Assembly (NCBI GenBank): GCA_002428995.1
Contig: DIYJ01000020.1
Coordinates: 365,063-429,062, forward strand
Reading direction: 5' to 3'
DNA: 64,000 bases
Origin: Flavobacteriales bacterium UBA6057
Lineage (GTDB): Bacteria; Bacteroidota; Bacteroidia; Flavobacteriales_G; Salibacteraceae
Positions 57,051 to 64,000 of this stretch are shown here, in pieces. The position numbers and the translations under genes were made by a program. The notes beneath the pieces were generated by a model. The model was not told where the DNA came from. It saw nothing but the letters and a program-made list of their open reading frames with translations, and did no database searches. Every line of letters begins with the position of its first letter. Position 1 is the stretch's first letter.

Positions 57051-60000
57051 ATGCGTCATCTACGCTCAGTACCTCTCTTATACCTCCTTTTCGCCCTGGC
57101 AGTAAGCAGCTTACGGGCTCAATGCCCTACTGCGGCTTTCAATTTGCCGGACAGTATTTGCAGAGGCGATACCTTGACGCTTACCAGCACATCCAGTTCC
57201 AATGACAGTTTGCGCTGGAGCATTTGCCAGCCGGAAGTTTCGTTCACCGCTTCTGAAAACCTGGGCAATGTGGGCGGAGTGATGTCAAGTGTTACCGCTG
57301 TCTCTATTCCGCCCAATAATGATGCGTTTGCATTCATCAAGAGCACCAATGTGCACGATCTCTACAGGATGGATTTTCAGCCGGGATTTGCTGGCACTCC
57401 TACTGCCACTTCCGTCTCGATCACCGGGCCTCAGCTAAACTCGATCACCGATGCTGACATCAAGTTCATCGAGCATCAGGGTCAGTGGTATGGATTCACC
57501 ACATCACGAACGGGCTCCAAGATCTATCGTTACGAGTTTGGCAGTAACCTTCAGTCGAACAACATCACAGCGACAGATCTGGGGAATCCTTTTTCAGCCA
57601 TGTTCGCTCCTCGCGACATTGATGTGATTGCCAGTGGTGACAGCATCTACCTCGCGGTCATCAATGTTTCCGGGATACTGACCATTTACAATCTGGGCAC
57701 ATCGCCCATGAATGCTCCTGTATGGAGCAACAACATCAATTTGGGAACCGGGGTTGACCCGATCAGTTTAGCCGTGGGCGTTGACGCTGAAATTGACTGC
57801 GACAGCCTGTTCATCTTTGTTACCAGCAGAACCGCAATTGGACTGAAACGGCTGAGCTTTGGGACCTCCTTCCTGAATGCGCCTACGATAGAAACAATAC
57901 CAAACCCGTCCAATTGGTCTGAGACCTATGCCCCAAAAATGGTTTCGGAACTCGGAGAATGGAGACTGTATGTTAAGCGCAGAACGTCAAGCGTCACAGC
58001 CACAGCTGTAGGGTTTGGAAACTCCCTAAGCACACCGGTCTCTTCGCTCACCGTAACGAATATCACAGACAACTCCTCGGCCATACCAAACCAGGCATTG
58101 GCCATTGCGCAAGGCGATTCTGTTACTGCGTTGGCAACCAACTTTGCGGGGAACAATCTGTACCGTTTTCACACCGGTGCTGCATGCGATTATCAGATAA
58201 CGAGCGGTACACTAACCGACAGCGTGGTTCAGATCAGCCTTCAGGATACGGGATGGAATGTCATTCAACTGAAAGCCTGTGATGCATCGGGTTGTGAACT
58301 GCGATACGACTCGGTTTATGTGAGGCCGGGATTGGACGCGGCTTTTCAGATTTCAGATTTGTGTTTTGGAGATTCTACCGTCTTTTCCAATCAATCGACC
58401 AGCCAAACCGGGGCTTCGTTCACATCACTCTGGGAATTTGGAGACAATACTTCCAGCGGCTTGGACAGCGTCAAGCACGTTTATTTAACGCTGGACACTT
58501 TCACCGCAAAGCTCACAACTACGCTGGCCAACGGATGTTCTGACAGTGCCCTTGTGTCCGTACCGCTCATTCCCCTACCACAAGTTTCGGTGGCCAACGA
58601 CACGGTGTGTGCAGGCACTCCGGTGAACCTGAATCCGATGGTTCAATCACAAGATTCCATCGTGGCTTATCTCTGGGACTTTGGGAATTCAGACACCTTG
58701 TTTGACACAATCCCGAACTATGAATACACGCAGAATGACACCTTCCTGCTGAGGCATGTAGTAACCTCTGTGAGCGGTTGCGTAGGTGTAGACTCCGCGT
58801 TCATGGTGATCAAGGAAACACCACTGGCTAATTTTGAGGTAACCAACACCTGCGAGGGAGACACCGCGCAGTTCACCAACCTTTCGACCAGCAGCTTCAC
58901 CTACACCACCGATTGGGATTTCGGAGATGGCACGGTTTCCTCTGAGTTTTCTCCGGAACATGCCTATCAGGACACGGGAACCTTCTTTGTAGAAATGTTG
59001 ACAACGAGCGCCAACAACTGCAACGACACTTCAACCGTCCCCATCCGAATCAGCCCCATCCCTTCGTTTGATCTGAGCATTTTTCCGATGCCTCTTTGTC
59101 AGAATGCGCCTTTTGAGGTAACACCCACCATTACATCCATTGACTCGGTTATCTACACCGAGTTTGCAATGGCTACGGACACCTTTGCAAATCCTTCAGG
59201 ACCGCTTACAACAACCTTGACAGGCCCTGTTGCAGGCTGGTTTGAATTGGCTGTAGGAACAGCATGCGTGGCCGACTCGAACTTCATGTTGAATGTCAAT
59301 CGGCAACCTCAGTTTAGCTTCAGTCGCTCGGATAGCTGTGCAGCCCAAGAGGTCATTTACGAAGCCGATGTAGACCCGCTTGATTCCGCTTCGGCCGCCA
59401 GCTTCTCCTGGGATTTCGGAGATGGAAACAATGGAAGCGGAAGCACCGCGACTCACATCTACTCTTCCGTATCTACACCAACCGTTTCACTCATCGTGAC
59501 CAGTGACTCGGGGTGCTCCAACGAGGTACTGGAAAGTGTAGACCTGTATGCACAGCCAGAGATCGACCTCTTTCTGAGCGGCCCGTTTTGTTCTGATCTG
59601 CCCGTTACAAACAACAGCATCATCACTGGAGGCGACACTCACCAATTAACGTCTGTAGCCTGGAATTTGATCCCTGTTGGAGGAAACACGATTCCCTTCT
59701 CCTCTGCTGACTCTATCACTCCAGAAGCCAGTGGAAATCACATTCTGGAAGCCATTGCGGTGAATGAATTTGGATGCATTCGAACGGACTCCATTGCCTT
59801 TGCAGTAGCTGAAAGCCCAATCCCCCTCATTGCTTCTGACAGCACCTGCGTGGGGAATGCCATCACATTTGGCGACAATTATTCAGGTTCAAACTTCCTG
59901 CGCAGCTGGGAATTCGGAGACGGTGGCAGCTCAAACAATGAAAACCCACAGAACATCTACACGGACACAGGAAGCTACAGTGTAACACTAATGCTGACTG

Positions 60001-61118
60001 ATCGGGTAACCGGATGCATGGGGCTGGACACCAATTTCGTGTTCATCGCTCCAACACTTGAAGCGAGCATCCTGACAGATCGCGGCTGCGTGGGAAGCGC
60101 TACAGAGCTAGTCTACACGAGCAACGCTGAAGGAGTAAATCAGATGCAAAACATTCAGTGGGAGCTGGAAGGCAGAATTGTAGGAATCTCTGATACTGCG
60201 AGCGTTGTGATTGAGGAAGGTCAGAGTGGCTTCGTTCAACTCCGAGGCACCAGTTCACTGGGTTGCACCGTTGTCGCAGCGCGCACGGTAGAGCTCATTG
60301 CACCACCGCCCACCGACTTCGAGTTTTCACCTGGATTTGGCATTGTTCCTTTCTCAGTGGAAGCCACATCTCTGGTTTCCGGTCCTTACACGCTCCAGTG
60401 GCTGGTAGATGGGGACAGCGCAGGGAGCACTTCTGTTACAGATTTGGAAGTATCCGATGATGGACAAAAGGAACTGACTCTGGTAGCTACAGATTCCAAT
60501 GGCTGCCGGGCTTCGAAAACCGACATCATTCTGGCCTACTCCGGCATTGCGGATCTGGCCATCGAACAGCTATCGGTAACTGTGGCTGATACTTACAACG
60601 TAAGCTTTGAGGTTCGGAATGCAGGTGTTGTTCCCATTTTCGGTTTTACCTACGAGGTAAGATTGGCCAACGGCTCCACCATCGGGCTGTCTTCGGAGCA
60701 GTTTCTCATTCCTGGAGAAATTGCAACGATTCAACCCAGCGGAGTGACCCTCAGCAACAGCCGGGAACCGGAAGTGACTTGCGTGGAAATCATCGCGCTG
60801 AACGGATTGGATGACGCCTTGGCGTCAAACAACACACAGTGCATTTCCGATGAAAGCATCTTCACTGCACCCTACCCCAATCCCTTCGAAACCTCTTTCA
60901 CAGTAGGTGTGAATGGTGAGGTCGGAGAAGAATTTCAGGTTTCGCTGGTGGATTTGACCGGCAAGGTTTTAATGGATCACACCTACACACTGGATCGAGA
61001 CAACTATTCTGAGTTCCAAATCACCCCGGTGGATGTTTCTGCTGAGGTCTACCTGATTGTGCTTACCAAGGGCAATGAAACCGAAGGCTTCAGGGTGATT
61101 CGTCAACGAAACGAATAA
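57051..61118 (+). CDS. T9SS type A cargo protein with propeller-like, PKD and CARDB domains
   Basis: 1355 residues from the ATG at 57051 (a TTG four codons earlier is less likely). Signal peptide 1-24 (ending LRAQ). Residues 70-365 form repeated short blades (DLYRMDF, KIYRYEF, LYRFHTG) like a six-bladed propeller. At least five PKD domains follow, marked by WEFGDN (about 460), WDFGNS (542), WDFGDG (622), WDFGDG (786) and WEFGDGG (953). A CARDB-like domain lies at about 1164-1265, and a type A sorting domain at 1273-1355 (APYPNPFETSF, VSLVDLTGKVL). Likely exported and surface-held; ligand unknown. Overlaps the convergent epimerase by 29 bases. Confidence 0.9.
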   Translation: MRHLRSVPLLYLLFALAVSSLRAQCPTAAFNLPDSICRGDTLTLTSTSSSNDSLRWSICQPEVSFTASENLGNVGGVMSSVTAVSIPPNNDAFAFIKSTNVHDLYRMDFQPGFAGTPTATSVSITGPQLNSITDADIKFIEHQGQWYGFTTSRTGSKIYRYEFGSNLQSNNITATDLGNPFSAMFAPRDIDVIASGDSIYLAVINVSGILTIYNLGTSPMNAPVWSNNINLGTGVDPISLAVGVDAEIDCDSLFIFVTSRTAIGLKRLSFGTSFLNAPTIETIPNPSNWSETYAPKMVSELGEWRLYVKRRTSSVTATAVGFGNSLSTPVSSLTVTNITDNSSAIPNQALAIAQGDSVTALATNFAGNNLYRFHTGAACDYQITSGTLTDSVVQISLQDTGWNVIQLKACDASGCELRYDSVYVRPGLDAAFQISDLCFGDSTVFSNQSTSQTGASFTSLWEFGDNTSSGLDSVKHVYLTLDTFTAKLTTTLANGCSDSALVSVPLIPLPQVSVANDTVCAGTPVNLNPMVQSQDSIVAYLWDFGNSDTLFDTIPNYEYTQNDTFLLRHVVTSVSGCVGVDSAFMVIKETPLANFEVTNTCEGDTAQFTNLSTSSFTYTTDWDFGDGTVSSEFSPEHAYQDTGTFFVEMLTTSANNCNDTSTVPIRISPIPSFDLSIFPMPLCQNAPFEVTPTITSIDSVIYTEFAMATDTFANPSGPLTTTLTGPVAGWFELAVGTACVADSNFMLNVNRQPQFSFSRSDSCAAQEVIYEADVDPLDSASAASFSWDFGDGNNGSGSTATHIYSSVSTPTVSLIVTSDSGCSNEVLESVDLYAQPEIDLFLSGPFCSDLPVTNNSIITGGDTHQLTSVAWNLIPVGGNTIPFSSADSITPEASGNHILEAIAVNEFGCIRTDSIAFAVAESPIPLIASDSTCVGNAITFGDNYSGSNFLRSWEFGDGGSSNNENPQNIYTDTGSYSVTLMLTDRVTGCMGLDTNFVFIAPTLEASILTDRGCVGSATELVYTSNAEGVNQMQNIQWELEGRIVGISDTASVVIEEGQSGFVQLRGTSSLGCTVVAARTVELIAPPPTDFEFSPGFGIVPFSVEATSLVSGPYTLQWLVDGDSAGSTSVTDLEVSDDGQKELTLVATDSNGCRASKTDIILAYSGIADLAIEQLSVTVADTYNVSFEVRNAGVVPIFGFTYEVRLANGSTIGLSSEQFLIPGEIATIQPSGVTLSNSREPEVTCVEIIALNGLDDALASNNTQCISDESIFTAPYPNPFETSFTVGVNGEVGEEFQVSLVDLTGKVLMDHTYTLDRDNYSEFQITPVDVSAEVYLIVLTKGNETEGFRVIRQRNE

Positions 61119-62004
61119 GCCATTCGTAATACTCCCTGATACCTTGCTTCAAAGCGATGTTGGGAGAGAAACCCAAGTCCTTCAGCTTGGTAATGTCTGC
61201 TCTCCAGTTTTGGGGGTCACCCTTTCTGACTTGATGGCTAAACGTCAACTGCATGGAGGGATTGATGCACTGAGCCGCCCATTGAGCTACTTCTGAAATA
61301 CGCGTTTCAATACCACTGGCAACATTGATGCTACTTCCATCAAATACGGCAGATTGGATGATCCGCTCAAAGGCGAGGCATAGATCTCTGACGTGCACGT
61401 AATCGCGGCTTTCATCACCCGTACCGCTTAGCTGCAAGTGATTAAAATCGTTGGCTTTGGCTTTCTGGTAGATATCCCAAAGCAGCAGCTTACACTGCCC
61501 TTCACCATAGCAGGAAAACACACGCGCACTCAATCCCTGAACACCGTGCTCTTTAGCAAACTGCTCGATCAGGAGCTCAGACATTCGCTTGTGCTTGCCG
61601 TAGGGTGAAATAGGATTGGAGGATATGGCATCCTCTTCCCTTACCGGCAAGCTATCGGGAGTACCGTATACCGCAGCGCTCGAGATGTTGAGCAGCCGGG
61701 TTTGCGGGGATGTGTCTCGAACGGCTTCGAGCAGTGTCCTCACAATCTCCACGTTCAGCAACCGGTCGTGCTCAGGATCTTCAAATGATTTAGACACATT
61801 GGCTGAACCTGAGGCATTGATGCAGACGGCTGGTTTGACTTCCGACAGAATCGCCTTTAACCCATGTTGCTCGTCAATGAGGTAATGCTGGGGCCGATCA
61901 GTTGACCTTACATCTGCCGTGAAAACATCAAACGTGGTCGCATTGAAATGATCCAACAAATGCGCTCCAATGAAACCCTCAGAACCAATGATCAAAAGCT
62001 TCAT
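61090..62004 (-). CDS. NAD-dependent sugar epimerase/dehydratase (extended SDR)
   Basis: 304 residues from the ATG at 62004; the TTG two codons upstream is also open. Rossmann GSEGFIGAH (7-15), active-site Ser in LLNISSAAVYG and YxxxK in SPYGKHKRMSE. The DESRDYVHVRDLCLAFER segment is typical of nucleotide-sugar epimerases. Substrate is not known. It likely supplies a sugar nucleotide to the sulfotransferase/glycosyltransferase genes upstream on the same strand. Confidence 0.9.
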   Translation of the reverse strand: MKLLIIGSEGFIGAHLLDHFNATTFDVFTADVRSTDRPQHYLIDEQHGLKAILSEVKPAVCINASGSANVSKSFEDPEHDRLLNVEIVRTLLEAVRDTSPQTRLLNISSAAVYGTPDSLPVREEDAISSNPISPYGKHKRMSELLIEQFAKEHGVQGLSARVFSCYGEGQCKLLLWDIYQKAKANDFNHLQLSGTGDESRDYVHVRDLCLAFERIIQSAVFDGSSINVASGIETRISEVAQWAAQCINPSMQLTFSHQVRKGDPQNWRADITKLKDLGFSPNIALKQGIREYYEWLIRFVDESP

Positions 62005-62128
62005 GGGCAATCGAACTTGTTGGTTTCGGTATGAGTGATGTTGTTCTCAAGGCACTCCACAGCACCTTGATGATGAGGCTTGACCTCATTCACCGTGAAA
62101 GCATCGCATAAAAGTTCACTTGCCAACA

Positions 62129-62980
62129 TCACCAGTTACCATCCGTTTCGTAGCCCAATCGCTGAAGCAAATCAGGGTACTTCTGTTTAAACAGAGCCTT
62201 GTGTTCCTCTTTAAAGTGATTCTTCCAGTCACCCGGAACGCCTTTCCTGAAATGGCTTTTTGTGGCTTCCTGGCCCTTGGCCCTGCCGCCTGAAATCTTT
62301 TTGAAACTCTGCGAATCAACGGCCATGAGCCACATCCACCTTGGAAATGAAATGGCACTTTGACTTCCAAAACGCGACCGCACCACATCCACCAACTGAC
62401 CGGGAACAGATCGCAGAGACACCTCTGCATCGTCCAGCAATCCATGGTGGCGAATGATCTCCGGCCAAGCTTCATAGGGCTGTTGAGTCAGGCGTTCAAA
62501 CTTCACTTCCAATATCCGGGGATCATCGGCATTCCAGGAATTCATTGCTTCAAAGGGAGCCAGGCGTTCGCCATCAATCACAAGTTCAAAGGTGAACTCC
62601 ATGCTCACCAAAAGTCCCTCATCCAAATCCATCGATTTCAGTCGCTTTCGATGTGCTTCCAGCTCGGGCCAGTAGTCGGTGGGATGAGAATTCATGTGTG
62701 AGTAGTAGGCGCTCACCAGCATGTCGCGCGGATCTCTCACGATGTGAAGGCCCTTGAAGTGCTCTACATTGACCTGATTGTATTCGGCATTTGTGTAGGC
62801 CACAAAATCAAGTTTATCCTTTCGGATGCGCTTCGCCAGGTCTCCATCAAACATCCCGGGAGCGTGAAAATTGGCCAGCCTCAGCCCATACAGCTCGGCA
62901 ATGTATTTCATCACTGAGGTGATCCAGATAGACCCGGCTTTGTGATGGCCGAAGTAGATTAAGGGAACACGTTGCGCCAT
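62129..62980 (-). CDS. Sulfotransferase domain protein
   Basis: 283 residues. The PAPS-binding motif FGHHKAGSIWI (10-20) and the 3'-phosphate motif IVRDPRDMLVSAYYSH near 80-95 are present. It transfers sulfate from PAPS to a hydroxyl, probably of a glycan or lipid given the neighbours. No PAPS-synthesis genes are in the window. It overlaps the upstream glycosyltransferase by 22 bases, a tight operon. Confidence 0.88.
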   Translation of the reverse strand: MAQRVPLIYFGHHKAGSIWITSVMKYIAELYGLRLANFHAPGMFDGDLAKRIRKDKLDFVAYTNAEYNQVNVEHFKGLHIVRDPRDMLVSAYYSHMNSHPTDYWPELEAHRKRLKSMDLDEGLLVSMEFTFELVIDGERLAPFEAMNSWNADDPRILEVKFERLTQQPYEAWPEIIRHHGLLDDAEVSLRSVPGQLVDVVRSRFGSQSAISFPRWMWLMAVDSQSFKKISGGRAKGQEATKSHFRKGVPGDWKNHFKEEHKALFKQKYPDLLQRLGYETDGNW

Positions 62981-63867
62981 ATTTTTTTCAGTGACTGTTT
63001 CAGCGAAGGTTTAGGATTCGACTGCATAGAAACAAAGAAATGATCGATTGCGGCTCGTACTTTATCGTTTTGCACGATTGGGAGCTTCACGACCTCAGGA
63101 GTGTGTTGGAGTGAATTCCCCTGCTGAAAGACACCCGTATTGGTGGAATGCCGACCACTTCCATCGAACCCAATATTCTCAACAAGGCTTCTTTTCGGGA
63201 AGAGGAACAAACCGTCTTTCATATAAATGTGTGCATACCACTGAATCGCCCACGAGTCGATCGCGCCTTCCAATTGCTTCTTCAACATCCCACGAAATCG
63301 TTCAGGCATCGAGTGCACTCTATCGGTGCTTCCTTCATACGCCCGCTCCAGCAATGGTCTTTCATCCAGTTTGAAGTCCTTCCACGCATCAGACCAGGTA
63401 GACCATCCCCAGGAAGATGGCCAGCAAATGAGGAAAGTGTCATCCTTCAATTCAGTGTGGTCAATCGGATGAGAATAACCTGAAACTGCAAAAACACGAG
63501 GTTCGGAGCTGTACTCTGCAAGAGCGTTGTTGTGAAACTGTAAAAATCCAGGAGCCGTTACAATGTCATCCTCCACCACTATAATGTTAGCGTGTTCCTC
63601 TAGCACTTGAGTCACACCTGAGAAGATCGATTGAGCCAAACCCATGTTCTGCTCGCGCTCTATGACGGTCTTTTGGCCCGGCCAGTGAAACGCGCGCACC
63701 ACTTCCCTAACCTCGGCAACCCGTGCATCCGAAGGCTCCTTCGCTCCATCACAAAAAATGTAGAGTTCCGTTTGATCAGCGAGCTGGTTTTTGGCCAGCG
63801 CCTCCAAGGTCTTCAAGCTGTGATCAGGTCTGCAATAAACAAAAAGCGCAACGGGCGCCAGAGCCAT
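62959..63867 (-). CDS. Glycosyltransferase, family 2-like
   Basis: 302 residues from the ATG at 63867; the frame is open further upstream but without family similarity. A GT-A fold: ALFVYCRPDHSLKTLEAL, DQTELYIFCDGAK, and the acidic metal site IIVVEDDIVTAPGFL. WPSSWGWSTWSDAW is a signature of one group of GT2-like enzymes in exopolysaccharide clusters. Overlaps the sulfotransferase by 22 bases. Donor and acceptor unknown. Confidence 0.88.
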   Translation of the reverse strand: MALAPVALFVYCRPDHSLKTLEALAKNQLADQTELYIFCDGAKEPSDARVAEVREVVRAFHWPGQKTVIEREQNMGLAQSIFSGVTQVLEEHANIIVVEDDIVTAPGFLQFHNNALAEYSSEPRVFAVSGYSHPIDHTELKDDTFLICWPSSWGWSTWSDAWKDFKLDERPLLERAYEGSTDRVHSMPERFRGMLKKQLEGAIDSWAIQWYAHIYMKDGLFLFPKRSLVENIGFDGSGRHSTNTGVFQQGNSLQHTPEVVKLPIVQNDKVRAAIDHFFVSMQSNPKPSLKQSLKKIWRNVFP

Positions 63868-64000
63868 CAGTTCCGTGTTAATAACAATGCCTGAGCATTG
63901 CGGGTTACTAGCAAGCAAAGTTATCTTTGCCCCTTCAATGAAGGACTCCCCGGCATTAATTTCTAACCGGTCCAATCTCTTTTCAATCAGCGACCTCTAC

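Noticed and set aside
63916..63923. TAACTTTG box on minus strand before the last glycosyltransferase
   Set aside because: It matches the -7 consensus, but no TTG lies at proper spacing and it may be inside an upstream reading frame cut by the window edge.

Overview
The window comes from a Bacteroidota chromosome, most likely a Flavobacteriia/Flavobacteriales-type organism of intermediate GC. The evidence is many cargo proteins with type IX secretion system (T9SS) C-terminal sorting domains, a giant SprB-like adhesin next to a PorP/SprF-family gene, a HYC_CC_PP-type protein, candidate promoters of the TAnnTTTG type, weak ribosome binding sites, and many 4-base (ATGA) gene overlaps. I cannot name genus or species. 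No insertion sequence, prophage, CRISPR array or rRNA is visible. The only tRNA is tRNA-Gln(TTG).

Layout. 1-2112 (minus): a probable copper/heavy-metal uptake operon (HYC_CC_PP protein, secreted HMA protein, TonB-dependent receptor cut by the window edge). 2220-4146: a small outer-membrane protein convergent with der. 4271-12441 (plus): four tandem paralogous T9SS cargo proteins, each signal peptide - PKD-like - three SprB-type repeats - carboxypeptidase-regulatory/Cna-B-like modules - sorting domain. 12528-15609 (plus): an ECF sigma factor, a protein that appears to span both membranes (anti-sigma-like N-terminus, one TM helix, long linker, outer-membrane barrel) and a lipoprotein, joined by ATGA overlaps. 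15606-25445: era and a split phenylacetate (paa) catabolic set (paaJ, paaI, paaH, paaG, paaD, paaC, all minus) interleaved with dacB, three small genes and an AraC regulator. 25569-27242: two tandem small T9SS cargo genes. 27291-29466: tRNA-Gln, a polysaccharide deacetylase and an MBL-rhodanese protein. 29537-44742 (minus): the 4738-residue SprB-like adhesin and its PorP/SprF partner.

44990-52691 is housekeeping: polA, a lipoprotein/secreted pair, yicC, gmk, nadD, thiL and a small membrane protein. 53069-56918 holds a GNAT acetyltransferase, an alpha/beta hydrolase, an M24 aminopeptidase and a glycosyltransferase. 57051-61118 is a 1355-residue PKD/CARDB T9SS protein. 61090-63867 (minus) carries a sugar-nucleotide epimerase, a sulfotransferase and a glycosyltransferase, probably for surface glycan synthesis or modification.

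How it fits together (inference): the window is dominated by cell-surface biology. At least eight T9SS cargo proteins are present, and the sigma / dual-membrane anti-sigma / lipoprotein operon lies directly downstream of the four-adhesin array, so it is a candidate surface-sensing regulator of that array or of envelope state. The fourth paralog (10558-12441) has visibly different codon choice and a long leader region, which suggests it is the highly expressed copy. Within the giant adhesin, the most unusual features are a nidogen-like domain spliced into one repeat, duplicated four-repeat blocks, and a gradual change from two-cysteine to four-cysteine repeats along the chain.
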